A stretch of 64,000 nucleotides of DNA from Paramecium tetraurelia (GCF_000165425.1 NW_001799635.1:1-64000), one strand, 5' to 3'; shown: positions 49,729-63,290, counted from the stretch's first letter. Notes: generated by a model not told the origin, from the letters alone. Made by a program: numbers and translations.

Positions 49729-51001
49729 ATGGGAGCAGACCAGAGTGATGCAAATGAAATGAAGACATCATAATAGTACCAAATGTTCTTACTTTCCTAC
49801 TCTAAAGAAAGAGAATCTGATCATAACTAATTTGGGTTAGTAAAGTTGTACAACCACAATTAAGTAAATAATCTGTTAGAATTAGAATAATTCTATGATT
49901 TGTATTAAGAAATTATAGGCAAAAAGTGAGACAGAATTAACATAGATAACAAACCATTTGAGGAAGAGGAAAATTTATGTGCACCCTAATTTAGTCCAAT
50001 TATTGGCTGTGAGAACTAGCAATGAATAATCAATTTGTTCTGATTCTAGTTTAGTAATGGTGATTTCAGAGTTTTTTCCAGATTCATTGGATAGTGAGTT
50101 AAAAAAGAGAAGGCAGCCAGTAAAGAGATATCCTGAATCCCATATTTGGCTATTGATATAATAAATTGTAGATCCTTTAGCATTTTTGGAAGACTAGAAG
50201 TAAGTGCATGGAGATATCCAGCCTTAGAATATTTATTTAGATGAGAATGGAAGTGTAAAACTGGCAGAATCTAATTATTTTCCTGGAGGGTAAAATGGAT
50301 TTTAGAAAATGCTATTAATTAAGGATAAAGCCTATCTTTCTCCAATCCTATTGGATAACTATAGAAACATGAATTTTAAAGCACAACACAATGAATATAA
50401 AAGTGATGTATTCTCTTTTGGGATGACTTTGCTTGAAGTTCTTCTCTTAGAAGAGTCATATGATTGCATGGATTTTCAGAATGGATGTATAATATAAAGC
50501 TTGGTTGATTCAAAGTTATAAAAAGTAAGGAGATTAAACTATTCATAATTATTAACTAATTTTGTAAGAGAACTATTACAAATTGAAGAAAATTAAAGAC
50601 CAAGTTGGAGTGATTTGAAATAAGTAATCGATTAATTCAGGGATAAAATCTTCAATTTGATACCATTTTATCAAGAAAAACGATAGATGTCTCCTAATAA
50701 AGTTGTTTATTAATCAAGCTATGCGCCTCAACAATAAATATTGAGTTCACCCTAATCAAAAATACTCAGTTCTCCTAGATAACCATAAGTGTTATATCAG
50801 ACATATCATCAGCCATAACCATTATATTAAACTAAGCAAATGCCACAAATACCCATGCAATAATCAATATATTTTGAATCAGGCTAGAAACAAGTACCAA
50901 TAAAGAAGATAACAAAATTAGAAGATTCAGCCTCTAAATAAATACAATAACCAGAAAACAATTTAGAAAAGACTACTTTAAAATAATCTGACACTAAATG
51001 A
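49729..51001 (+). CDS. Pseudokinase-like protein
   Basis: 416 residues with one 22-nt intron (49864-49885). It is kinase-shaped: CIKKLQAKSE with a possible ATP-binding Lys, VHPNLVQLLAV, VHGDIQPQNIYL where HRDxKxxN is expected (the Asp is kept, the Asn kept), KLAES where DFG is expected, KSDVFSFGMTLLEVL and NQRPSWSDLK. Loss of the DFG Asp argues for a pseudokinase. The last 110 residues are Gln/Pro/Ser-rich. It shares the H-G-D-I motif and general plan with the gene at 32317-34364, so the two are probably members of one ciliate-expanded family. Function unknown. Confidence 0.82.
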
Positions 51002-51822
51002 TATTATTATTATTTTATTATTTATATTAACCTTAAGTGAGAATATATATATCTTGGAGATTTCAAACAATCTTTAAATTATCAATATAATTACACTTGT
51101 ATTAACAAACTGTGGTTAGACTTTTTAAATTGTTAATGTTTCCACATGTTTATTGGTTAGATTTCTTGATTTCTTATTAATTTTGGAGATACTAGAGTTT
51201 CTCATTCATTAATCAATTACCTAATAGTATTTTTTGATTAAACTTAAGGATTTAATAAATTTTGACATTCTCTGCTAAGTACAACCAATAAATGAATATA
51301 TGGAGATAATTTCTTGTGAATGGCAACGTTGCTACATAACAGAAATGATATCATTCTTAAAATAGCAATTCTAAACATTCACTATTAAAAGGCAAGAACT
51401 CCCTAAAAGATTATAATACCTAGCAATTTAGCAATTAAAGTATGACATTTATCTGGAAGCAATATTACATTAACACACTCTTCCTCCACAAAGTTACATA
51501 CCCTGAATTCAGTTCCAATTGTAATGTAAGCTGGGGATTAGTCTCTACTTTGCCATCGACAATTGTAAATTTGAATTAAGATTACCTTACAAAAATTCAT
51601 ACATAACATCGTTAATAACATCTCCAAGGGTTTAATAAATATTTATCATAATGATTATGACAATCAATTCTGAGTTGAAGTGATTGGTGGATTAAGTTTA
51701 TTGAAAAACAAGTGATTTTAATTTGTTACCATCTATAAGTTTTGTTTTTTGATGGCGATAGCTCTTTGGTTGAAGGTTCCACCTATTTGGAAAATGGGTT
51801 TTGATTATTACATTTAATTAAA
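51002..51822. other. Intergenic, no gene seen
   Basis: About 820 AT-rich bases upstream of the guanylyl cyclase. A few short open stretches exist but none with start and motif. Confidence 0.5.
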
Positions 51823-54800
51823 ATGAATTATAACCACCACTAAATTGTAGAGAGATGGTTGAGGCGATTCCGTGGGTGTTTGAATTTCTGTTATGGGAGC
51901 GATTCTCAGTTGATAACGATGGAATTGCATAAAGGAGGTGTTCAATTGCTGAGTGTGCCTTAAAACAAAAACATATTCAACACACGGAAATACAGAGTAA
52001 AGTTCATGATAATGTTAGTTATATAACTTTTTACCTAAAACATTATACACTGCATTGGAAAGATTCGGAAACATCTATCTTTTAGGTATTTCCCTAATAA
52101 TGTTGATTGATCCAACATTATCTCCGTTTTATAGATGGATCACCATCTTCCCTGTCGGATTGAGTGTGATATTTTATGTCTTCATGGAATTCATATTGGA
52201 CATACGTAGACAGAGTCATGATCATAAAATAAATATGTAGACAACATCCAGAGGAGCAAAAGACGGTTCACTAGAAACCATAAAATGGAGTGATATTCAA
52301 ATTGGTGATGTTCTCTACCTGATCAAGGGCGACATAGTGCCTGCAGATATCATCTTATTAGACACGGGATAGGTGAGAGATAGAGAGGCAATCTGCATGG
52401 TAGACACTCAATACTACGATGGCAAATCTACTTTGACCAAGAAGAAGTCCTCATATTTGACTCAACTGATAGTCTTAAGAACAAGATTGAAGAATCAATT
52501 TCCAGAATACAGAAAAATGTTAACTGGAAAACTGGAATACGAAGCACCCAATGGGAACACCGAGAGATTCCATGGAAGATTAAAATTAAAGAAGGATCCC
52601 AAAAATGAAGAATTAACCATAGACAATTTCATCCCCAAAGGCACAAAGATTAAATAGACCTCCTGGCTATTCGGTTTAGTTGTCTACGTTGGTGAAAATA
52701 CCAAAACTATGCAGAGTAGTCATTATAATGCACAGAAGCATAGTTTCGAAGAAAAGCAATGTAACTTCTATTCCTTCCTCATGGCTTGCTTGTCCCTCTT
52801 CTTCACATTGATTTCAATCATTGTACTGTTGGCGAGATCAGATGAAGGTAATTTTGCCTTATTGATCGATAACAACACTACCAATGGAATGAAGGTTTTC
52901 CAATTGGCAATCCTGTATGCCTAACTAATTCCATCCACTCTTTATCTACTATTAGACTTCGTAAACTTCATTTCGTTATTTAAATATGAGATCAATTAAA
53001 TCGAAGATAATATTACCAAGTATGTTAAAATCAACACGTCTAACAACTTGAGTGATTTGGGACATGTTGATTACATGCTAATTGATAAGACAGGCACTCT
53101 GACTACATCTTATTACAAATTGGATAATCTTTTTGTTTGGTTCCCTATCATTTACTTTGAATTATGACCAATTGCAATCAACTTTGAATTTAAAATCTGC
53201 CAAGCATGAGGACAATGAGGATCCAGTCAAATTCGCTAGCATAAATGATAACAATGAGTATTTGATCCCATTTGAATATGAGAGAAAAAGCAGTCCTACA
53301 GATATCCAGCCAAGTGGGAAATTATTGTTGAAAAGTGTTAAAACTTCAAATAACAATCCTGTGTTTAGTCAGATAACTGCCTTGCCTTAGAACAAGAGGA
53401 TGACAATGCTAAATATGATGGAGAATTCGCTATAACAACCCTTGGCCGATTATTTGTAAACTCGAATCTTTCTGCCTTAGCCGAAAACTAGAAATAGTCC
53501 TGGAAACAACAATGATGAGTTCATTCAATTGGTGAATTAATTAAAAAGCAGTTCTCCCTAAAAGGAATACTTGTCTACTGATGATATAAATACATTGTAT
53601 TATGATGCATTTCTGAAATGCTTGATGTTGTGTCACGAGGCTAGACCAGTGTTTGGGGCTGATTCCATTACTTATGAATCCTTTTCAAAAAATGAGGAGA
53701 TCTCATTAACATTTGCTCGTTCTTGTGGTTACTCACTTGAAAATTTCAATAAATTTGATAGTCCCGATATGTATTTATGCAAGGTGAGAGGAAATCCGAT
53801 TTGGTATCAGATATTGGGATTGAATTTATTTACGTACACTAGAAATCTTAATTCCGTTGTTATATAGGCACCCATGACGATGGATTTGGAGTTGAAACAA
53901 AAGTATGAAGAAATCAATTAACTATGTGGGGAAGGATCGAAAAACAATTCATTATTAATTTGTAAAGGAGACTACGAAGCAATAAAAACCAAATTGTAAT
54001 TAAATCATAAGGAAAGAGAGGAGTTAGACTCCTACATCCAGCATTACAAATAGAGGGGAATTAGAATGATCATCTATGCTACCAGAGTGCTGAGTGAGAA
54101 GGAGACTGAGAACTACAAACAGCAATTTAATTTGTTGCATAGTTCTTTGACTAATCAGGATACCTTGCTTGAACAATTGGCATTAGAGTATGAAAAAGAA
54201 TTGAATATTATGGGAATGATTGGATTCAAAGAAGAATTGAAAAACGATGCCCTAGATTTCATCAAAACAGTAAAGGATTGCAATATCAATATTTGGCTAT
54301 TGAGTGGAGATTAGGAAGTGTAAACAATCAGTTGTGCATAATCTCTGGAAATGGCAGAGACATCAAAATATCTGAGGGTAGTGGCCACCGATAAGGAATA
54401 GATATGGTTACAGATCAATACAGCAATAGGACAGATCTAAAGTGAATTACAGAAAATTCAAGAGAAGTAATAAGATAAACATTAGAATGAGAATTTGATG
54501 GTCAGAAGTATGATTAAATCGTGTGTGACTCTTTTTGAGGGTGCCTCTTATTAACAGGTGTTACAATTTGTTCTGGTTGTCAACGGGCATTCTTTATCCT
54601 TGATAAGTGAATCACCTGATTTGATAAGTCATTTCCGATTCTTATCTTGTGTATGTAAGAATGTAATAGGATTCAACATGAATCCGCAATAAAAGGAATT
54701 AGCCTGCTTGATAATTCGTAATTACTTTCCTAACAATCCTACAGTTCTTGGTGTCGGAGATGGATACAACGATGCTTTGATGATGTAGGCTGCCAATGTC

Positions 54801-57800
54801 AGTATTGAGATCATAAACAGCAAAAGAAATCACATTTACCCTCAAGTAAATGCAGGAGACATAAGCGTAAATACATTATCTGAAATCAAAGTGCTCCTAT
54901 TATAGAAGTGCAAATTGCATAGTGAAAGAGTGTCAGCCATGATCATCTATCTGTTTTATTGTGCTGGTTTCTTAGGAATGACACTCTTCTTTTTCAATTG
55001 GTTTTGTCAATTCACGGCCACTTCATTGCATGATTCAATGACAGTATTTCTATACATCTTTTTGTACACCACTCCCAATGCTCTAGTCATTGGTTTAGCT
55101 GATAAGTAAAGTCAGCCCATCGTGAATGCTAGGTTTCCTGCCTTCTACATTGATGGATAAATCAGAACTCGTAGATTCTGGTTCTTTTATCTCATTGAAG
55201 GCTTCTTGGAGTCCTTCATTTGTGCAGCCTATACATTTTATTCATGTACTTACATGGTTAATTATGCATGGACAAATGATGGTCACTAATCCGATATTCA
55301 AATGGTAGCAACATCAATCATTTATTTACTAATCACTGTGTCGAGTCTCAAGGTGTTGTTTAGACTCTTTTACAATAAGGTGAATATAGTGGTGATAGCC
55401 TTCCTATTGACTTTTGGGTTATTGGTAGGGTTTGTTTTCATCAATTATAGGAGGGATTTCAGTAATTTTGATTATTAGGAATTGACTTATTAGTTATTTA
55501 CAAGATTCAATAGCATTGTTGCCATGGTATTTAGTCTCATAGGTTGCTACTTTATCAATTACTTTTTACATAATTTTATAAAGTTGATATACTTCCCAAA
55601 TGCTTATTAATAATTTGCATTCTAAAATGTAACTGGTTAAGAATGGGAATTGATTACAAACTAAGAGATTTTACGTCAGTGTCTAGATTAACATGTGTAA
55701 ATTATTATTTATATCAAACAATAGTAATGTGTCATCAATCATACAAAATGTGTTCATAGATTGCTCAGCAATTTCACCATACATCTAGGAGATGTTGAAT
55801 CCAGGTGATACCAAAGTAACCGAGATGAAATTGAAGCCTCTCACTCTTGAGATGAAGGAACTGGTTCTGGAATAAAAGTTTTTAGCTCACAAATTGATGT
55901 AATCCCTGAAGCATTTAAGACTCTTCTTATGCATCCTTTTGTTATACTACATAGCATACTGTTTGACGGACTTCTTTATGACAGATAAACGAGTCTTTAC
56001 AGGAGCATACTATTTGGTCGTATTTGGAATAATCTTTTTTATAATACTCTTTTCTTGTAGTCAGGCGATGGAACTATAATACTATACGTACTCACATATA
56101 ATAGTGCTGATCATATTTGCCATTAAGGTGGCGATAGATTGGTTATCGGATGATTTGACCCTAACTCTATCTGCCACTATAGTGATCCTATTCAGTACAT
56201 TTAATTCGATGAACATGAGTGTGATTCCAATAATGTTGTATAACATCTGTTATTTGATTCAACTCATCGTAAGGATCCTGATAGTTGTGATTTCAACAGA
56301 TCTCAGTACTTCTAATGGTACCTATTCTCAAAGTAGAGTGTCTGTCTATGCAGCCAGCACTCAGATTCTATTGGTTGTGAGTATCACAATTAGATTTTTG
56401 TTCAGTTACTACAAATCTATAAAACATAGAAGAAACGATTACTTAGCAAAATACCAAATAGAGCAGGATAATGTAGCTGCCCAAGACATATTGAGCATAT
56501 TGGTGCCTAGATTTGTGAGACAACAAATCCAGACAGGAATATTTTCGATGTAATAGGCTTAGGATGATGTTTCAATATTGTTTGCTTACATCTGTGATTT
56601 CGATACCATTATGAAGGAGGAAGGCAAGAATGTAGTGTTGATGTTGGACTCGTTGTTTAGATTATATGATAATTTGTGTATTCAACATGGAGTGCAAAAG
56701 ATTGAAACTGTTGGATATACATACATGGCTGCCACAGGAATTAAAGCATGCGAATAAAACATGACAGCTCATGTGACAAGGATAGAGAAGACTATGAGAT
56801 TGGTCAATATGGCATTCGATATGATGTAATAAGTGCAGGGGAGAAAGTATGGAAAAGGTAATCAAATTGAGATGAAGATTGGAATACATGTGGGTAGAGT
56901 CATTGCAGGTGTGATAGGTCACCATAAACCACAATTTTCATTGATAGGCGATCCAGTCAATTAGACAAGCAGAGTGGGTTCTACTGGAGACACAGGAGCC
57001 ATAACATTAAGTGAACAGGCTTTTAAATAGGCCAGACATGGAATCAAGTACTATTAGAAGAAATAGAAGGAGGCTAAAGGTTTAGGAATCATAGACACTT
57101 ATCAAGTTTTCAAGACTAAACCAGCTGGTTATTAAATACCAAAGGCATTTCAACTGTGGCAAAATTGTACAAAGCTTGTGGTGAAAGATTTAAGGTAGCA
57201 TAGAACTTCAGGCACCAAAAAATAAGGATAGTTCTTGTCGTAATTACAAAACTCAATATACCAGGACAATTTGCAAAAATCTAATAGACTTGATGCTTCA
57301 CCTAGAGGACAGTAGACTGTTCAATTTTTAATGCCTCAAGGAGGGTCAGCTCAAGATGAGAATAGATCGAGATTAACTATTGCAGCACAAGCAAATGAGC
57401 AAATTGTAACTGAGGATTCTATTTTGATAACAAATGAATAGGAAGAGAAAGAATTGGAATTAATTAAACCAAATGTTATATTGGATATACCCGAGAATGA
57501 GATAAAATCAAATTTCTATTAAATTCTTAAGGAATAAAATGTAGATGAATCTAGAGTAGGTATGATATTTTTATGGATAACTTATTTTGTAATTACTCTG
57601 TTGTCAATTATAGTTCGTAAATTGTTTAATCATGATTTATTGATCTTTGTCTTGAGAGTAATAGTTTAATATTTATCAATAGGCAATTTTCCTGATTTTA
57701 TCCTTTGTTCTATTCCCAATCCTGTCAAAAGCATATAGAAACAGAGCAGTGAACACTATGTATTACCTATTACTCATTTACGCTATCTTCACTGTGCTCT

Positions 57801-58858
57801 TCTAGGCGTATCTGACTGAAAATAGAGAAGTAGCAATAATTTGTCTACTCGAAATACTGTACATAATGATTGTGTCTTGCTAGATGAAGATGTTTTCTTT
57901 CCTGTAGGTAATACTGTATATGATGATCATGTTTGGATTATTCTTAGGATTCTACATATCTACTGACTTAATCACTCATTATGCTATCTTCTATATTTGC
58001 TGTTGCATGCTCATTCTATTGCTAGGATACTATCTCGCAATGAGTGAGCAGATACAAATGTTCAACAATTTGTAGATCAATGAAGAAAAGAAAGTCAAAC
58101 AAATCAACCTTGTAAGTTAACTGTTGCCCATGCATTCCTACCTTAAAATGAAGAACAGTTCCATCTATGATAAAAGTGACTTTATAGATGAATTTGATGA
58201 TGTGACTCTCCTCTTTGCTGACATCAAAGGTTTCACTGAATACTCTCATACGCAGAGTCCAGAAGGTGTCGTAACTATGTTGAGAAATCTCTTCACTGAA
58301 TTCGATAAACTTTGTCAAAGATACAATGTCTACAAAATGTACACTATTGGTGATTGTTATGTTGTCATGGGATTCACTAATAGTGCTAAGCGAAATGTAT
58401 TCTCTCATATCCATTTATTTAGCCTATTCAAGAAGCCATTAACACTGTCAAAATGGGATTTCAGATGGTCGATATCATAATGTCTGTGAGGTAGAAGATC
58501 CAATTTGACAAATTGAATATGAGAATAGGCATTCACACTGGATAGGTAACTGGAGGTATCATAGGAACTGATATTGTCAGATATGATATCTATGGAAAAG
58601 ATGTCTCCATTGCTAATAAAATGGAAAGCAGTGGAGTGGAAGGAAGAGTCTAAATCTCTGAAACCACTAAGTTGATGATTGAGAGAGCTGGGAAACATGC
58701 TTTCAACTTCAAATTCCATCATGTAATATGAGTTTATATTTTAGGATGTTGAGTTGAACAAATTCAATATGAACATTAAAGGATTTCTTGTGGATTGGGA
58801 CAAAAAGAGAGAAGAAGCTAGTCTGGATCATTACAGATCACCAAGTCGCCATTTATGA
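51823..58858 (+). CDS. Guanylyl cyclase with P4-ATPase-like N-terminal half
   Basis: About 2,300 residues. Introns: 51997-52018 (22 nt), 55629-55665 (37 nt, AAG acceptor, chosen by frame), 57658-57682 (25 nt), 58400-58425 (26 nt), 58716-58737 (22 nt). The N-terminal 1,150 residues resemble a phospholipid flippase: LIDKTGTLT (phosphorylation site), WLLSGDQEVQT, GVGDGYNDALMMQAA, with membrane helices. The usual DGET actuator loop is DGKS, so pumping is doubtful. The C-terminal part has two sets of six helices and two cyclase domains. The first (VSILFAYICDF, TVGYTYMAATG) lacks the metal Asps; the second (LLFADIKGFTEYS, IGDCYVVMGF) has both. This reversed C2-then-C1 order is the known guanylyl cyclase of Paramecium, Tetrahymena and Plasmodium. 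One extra T in a run of five at 53130-53134 breaks the frame between LDN and FGSLSF. Confidence 0.9.
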
Positions 58859-58929
58859 TGCAAAATATAAAACTTAATGTCTAAATTATTATGTATGCAT
58901 AATTAATTTCTCTAAAACCTTTCTCAAAC

Positions 58930-59416
58930 TCAATCAGCTTTCTTTGTGCTCTCAGTTGTGTGCTTCTCACCCTTTCCTTTTGTTGACACCTTGGCTGATG
59001 CCTTTCTTGCAAGCAATTGCTTTCTGTCTTCATTTAAGTATGGCTTGGTGATGATGCATTGTGATGCTCTGATTGGTATTTGATATGGCATTCCTATTAT
59101 TATTATTATGATTGACTCTACCATTTGCTTTGGTTCGTGTCAATTTCTCAATCTGAATTGTCCATCTCTTTCTATACACAGATGAAACCTTTCCCTTTGT
59201 TCCCTTGTGAGTGCCTTTCCATACTATTTTATTCATACCTCTAACGACTGTCACCTCATCATCCTTTCTCACTGGTAATGCTCTAACATTATATTTTTTT
59301 CTTAAATCTTTTGATAAATGTGCACTCATTAATTTATATCTTATGTTGGATGGTGCACCGAGTTGAGCTCTTCTACCCTTTCTTCTTTGACTTGACACTT
59401 CTGTATGAGTTTTCAT
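58930..59416 (-). CDS. RPL26: Ribosomal protein uL24 (eukaryotic L26)
   Basis: 152 residues with one 28-nt intron (59094-59121). Typical uL24 text: [32 protein letters not shown]-like KOW motif region ([14 protein letters not shown]), and VVRG...[11 protein letters not shown]. The last third after the intron reads [17 protein letters not shown] and ends in a Lys-rich tail. The protein binds 23S/25S-type rRNA at the large-subunit surface near the exit tunnel. It is slightly longer than the human protein (145). The stop lies 71 bp from that of the convergent guanylyl cyclase gene. Confidence 0.95.
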
Positions 59417-59949
59417 TTGAAAAAGATTTAATTAAAAAATTAATTTATTGTTTTCTGGTATAAATTAGTTATTCATTAATATTATGTAACACCTCCTTTT
59501 CGCAGAATCAATTCTTTTGAAATAGCTATTCTAATTGTTGAGCTGTATAAAAGTATACTGCTAATATAAGCAATAATATACAACCAATTCATATAATCAA
59601 CTATGCATAATCCTCAAAATTGTGTTAAACTGTATATTTTCATAATATAAATATTCCTTATTCTTAATATGAAAGTTCTCATAAATCTGAGTAAAACACT
59701 TATTTTTTAAAAACAAATTGCAATTAGACTAAACTCAAACATCAACTCAGTTGGATAACCATTAACTATCGAATATTTAAATTATATTTTACATAACTAT
59801 AGCTACTAGTGAAAGAAAATAGAAGCAGTTTGTAGAAGAAAGGATATCAAAATGAAGTAACAAGATTATTTTAGAATATTTATAACAAACGATAAATTCA
59901 TGATAATGCTAAATAAATATAAGCAACACTTTTTAAAATAATAAATAAG
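59417..59949. other. Intergenic, no gene seen
   Basis: About 530 AT-rich bases upstream of the ribosomal gene; presumably its promoter. No motif recognised. Confidence 0.5.
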
Positions 59950-60590
59950 GCAGCCAGTTTGCCAAAATAATTGCTAATCCAAAATAAAGTAATGAAAAAG
60001 GCATAGATTAATAAATAACTTCATTATAATAATGATTCAAAAAAATTATAAAGAAAATTAGCTTCAGAGTACTACTTGATGGATGATAATCTAAAAGTTT
60101 TTGAGTGTCTTTATTATCATCTAATTCATATCCTTCATCTAATAATAAAATGGCAGATCTAATTAAAATCTCTTTCTTTCTAAAGTATTTACCCTTTTCC
60201 AAATGTTAGCCATCCTTAACACTTTATCAAAATTTGTGATAAGCTTCAGAGAGGGTAGTAGTCAAATCTTCATAATTAAATTTATAGATGCTAATTAATC
60301 GATCTCATAGCCAAAGCACTATGAGCATGAAGTTAATAGATTTAAAGAATGCAATTATCATAATTCTTCAATTTATTTAGTATCTCTAAAGTGGTTCCTT
60401 CACTTAATTTAAAACGTCATTATTATTTGATTAGAATCACTAAAGCTTTGTTTTATATTTAATCATTATTAATCATAAATATGCCCTTCATCTGAATACT
60501 ATTTGCAAATAATAACCTTTTCAATCATTTCAAGCTGTCTATACAAAAAAGACAACATTTACCCAATTGAAATCTACTTTTTATTTATAT
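59950..60590 (-). pseudogene. Decayed gene of unknown family
   Basis: Minus strand. A start-like segment MLSFLYRQLEMIEKVII lies near 60560. Further segments read LSEGTTLEILNKL (about 60390) and YEDLTTTLSEAYHKF (about 60250). A long one from about 60210 to 59960 reads KGKYFRKKEILIRSAILLL ... KLIFFIIFLNHYYNEV. They lie in two frames with TGA codons between, and I found no set of short introns that joins them. The final part has two hydrophobic segments. Most likely an inactivated gene; a functional gene with introns I failed to see is possible. Confidence 0.4.
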
Positions 60591-60808
60591 ATCCTTAATT
60601 AATATTAAGTCGGGATTAGAATAGTATTGAAAGTCGCCAAAAATGGATACTTTCACAATAATGGCAAAACAAAATAGTGGATTTATTTTTCACTCTAAAC
60701 ATTTTAGGTTTAATGATATATTAATTTAATTGTAAACAAAGTTGAACAAATCATCCAACGAAAGAAGGAGTTTAAATTAATTATTATTAATGTTTATATT
60801 AAACTAAT
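60591..60808. other. Short AT-rich spacer downstream of histone H4
   Basis: Downstream flank of the H4 gene. I see no clear histone 3' hairpin. Confidence 0.4.
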
Positions 60809-61117
60809 TCATGCTCCAAAGCCATAAAGAGTTCTGCCTTATCTCTTTAAGGAGTACACAACATCCATTACGGTAACTGTCTTTCTTCTGGCATGCTCTG
60901 TATAGGTGATAGCATCTCTAACAACATTTTCTAAGAAGCTCTTCAAAACATTTCTTGAGTCATCATAAAGGAATGATGAAATTCTCTTAACACCTCCTCT
61001 TCTTGCTAATCTTCTGATAGCTGGTTTTGTAATTCCTTCAATGGATGCTTTGTTTGGTTTTCTTGCATGTCTCTTTGCGCTGACTTTGCCAATTCCTTTG
61101 CCTGATTTTCCTGCCAT
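60809..61117 (-). CDS. Histone H4
   Basis: 102 residues, intronless. Core blocks are near-invariant: [52 protein letters not shown] and GRTLYGFGA. The Gln between KR and GRTLYGF, universal in H4, is encoded TAA here, direct proof of the reassigned code. H4 pairs with H3 in the nucleosome core. The N-terminal tail ([20 protein letters not shown]) keeps lysines equivalent to K5, K8 and K12, but the region around the K16-K20 basic patch and the first core helix ([11 protein letters not shown]) is unlike the animal and plant sequence. Confidence 0.98.
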
Positions 61118-61199
61118 TTTTATTGATTTGAATTAATGAAAATAAAAAAAGTAGGTTGTATATTGTAATATTAATCCGAATAATCGATAAATCAACCAA

Positions 61200-63290
61200 T
61201 CATAATTTTTGTTTAGAAAAGTTAATTTATATAGGTCTATATATATATTACAAAATATAATTACTTTCCATCCAATTCTAATCCATTCATATTTGCTAAA
61301 ACTGTCAATGCCACTTCAGTAGTGGCATATTTCAGGATACACAAATACTTATTGCCAGTAGATAGGATTCTAATTATTACACTCTTCTTACTTCAACGCT
61401 TTGATTTATCCAAAATCTTGCATATATTATTACATTATAGAATTTTGACAAGAATTTCTTGTAAGATTAGAAACTTAGATTGTGTCACAAGGTGGAGCAA
61501 GAGTATAAGTGGAATCAGGTTTGATGCGGTGAGTTTCTTCTCCTCCCTAGAAATATTCCTCTTGGGTTTTAGGATCAGAAGCAATTTCACCTGGTTTGGT
61601 TGGTTATGTTTTTAAGGATATTTCCTCATAATTTGAAAAAAAGATCTAGTTATGGATGTGTGTATACTTTGATTTATTATCCATAAAACATGATGTCATT
61701 CAACGCCTCTTTGGCTATAGCTGCATGACCCTGCATCACATATTGAATGAGACAACTTGATCTCTCCTTGAGATAGATCATCTTGTCTATGTTGCCATAG
61801 ATGCTGAATATATTGTAAAGCATAGCCGATGTGACAACTTTCTTATCGAACCACCGAGCGTAGATGACTTTAGATTTGCGTAGAGCTAAAGAAAATCAAT
61901 AAAAGTTGAACCTTTAAAAAATAGGGGATTCACATATTCTTCCAACTTCTCTTATTATTATTATAGAGTCTGACTTTTGGAAGTGCTTTACCTCTGGATC
62001 TTACCTTTGCTGATCAATTGATCAATGTTGTCGACACTCCTCGATGATTATTCAATGGTGTTTTGCTGTGTTTGTTTTTCAACTTGATGAGCCACTTGAT
62101 TATCATTTTTGTCAAAGAGCATATCTTGATTCAATTTATTGAAGATCTTCTGTTTCTCTCCTTCAGTGAACTCTTGATTCTGATCAACAAACTTGAACAA
62201 TTCATTGTTGATGTCATCTTCCTCGTTCTCAATCTCATTATCACATTAGAATAGTTCTTCCTCGTATTCCTGAAGATTGTCATCCTCTCCTTCCGAGTCT
62301 CTCAAACCCAATCCATTGAAATTGAGATCTTCTGCTTTCGCAACGCTCTTCCCCTCACTCAAATACATTTTCTGCACCTGCATTTGATCAATCAATTTAT
62401 CAGAACTATGGAACATGACATCCTTTGTAACATCGGTTTCATGGTAACTCTGTATGAATTCAATCTAATCCCCATTTTGAGCCTTTTTGTCATTGGGCAG
62501 TGTTAGTTTCTTTCGATTTTGTTTGCCGTTGTTGCTAGATTGCACACTGATTGACTTTTAATCGTCTAGTTGATTGTATTCCTATAAGAAGTTTTAGTAA
62601 TTGTCGGTGAGATTAGAAAATTTTAGTTAAAAATCGTAAATGTCCTTCAAAATCGACTGCTGCTTCTCGATCTGATTCTAAAGGTCGTTTGTCTATTGTA
62701 AAGGTGTGGCAAAGCCTTCTGCACAGGCCTGTTACAATTGCCCCATCAGAGAATTGATTTGCTGGATTTGCTGAGACATTTGGTGTTAGAACTGCATTTG
62801 TGATTACAAGAATTAGAAGTTTTATTAAGGAGGAATGGGATTGCTTTTGATGGACGAAGAAGATTATGTCACTTCATTTGGAGGTGAGGATTCCTTTTTT
62901 CTTAACTGAGTGTAATCTACCAATTAATCACACTCATACCTACTCCCCCCGTGTTGTTCTCTTGGAATGTGATGTAGGTCAATTTGCTCGCATACACATT
63001 CATCAACAATGTGTTATCATCACAGAAGAATTTATCATTCATCTATGATCTAGCTTTTAGTGCTGATTCTGGGTTGTCGAATTCCACAAAGGTTTTCCAT
63101 GTGAGTGATCTCTCAAAGATGAGCATCTAAACAACTATAGCCCAACACTTACTCTCTATATGGTACCAAAAGGGCTAAACACTTTAAAATATTTATCATG
63201 ACTCAAGGTTTTGTTAGCTTTGTTAGTTATTACAACCAAAATCACATTAGTACGGGGAGGATCAGAGTTTCTTTCGATTTAAGAATTCAT
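61200..63290 (-). CDS. PTB/hnRNP-L-like RNA-binding protein with three RRMs
   Basis: 647 residues after removing introns at 63127-63152, 62917-62939, 61886-61911 (donor GTT), 61646-61667, 61370-61391 and 61237-61264. RRM1 is at about residues 15-100 (TNVILVVITNKANKTLSHD ... YFKVFSPFGTIQRMLIF). A Gln-rich linker and coiled coil occupy 110-420 (QQIQQINSLMGQLQQ; IEKQQSILKDIYDF) with an acidic patch. RRM2 is near 450-520 (VTSAMLYNIFSIYGNIDKMIYL) and RRM3 near 570-645 (IQVSNLTRNS, FGQIKALKILS), ending LDGKPIQINFSKQKL, a typical PTB-type RRM end. PTB-family proteins bind pyrimidine-rich RNA and control splicing, stability or translation. An inserted coiled coil between RRM1 and RRM2 is unusual for the family. 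The gene is close to H4 with a shared strand. Confidence 0.85.
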
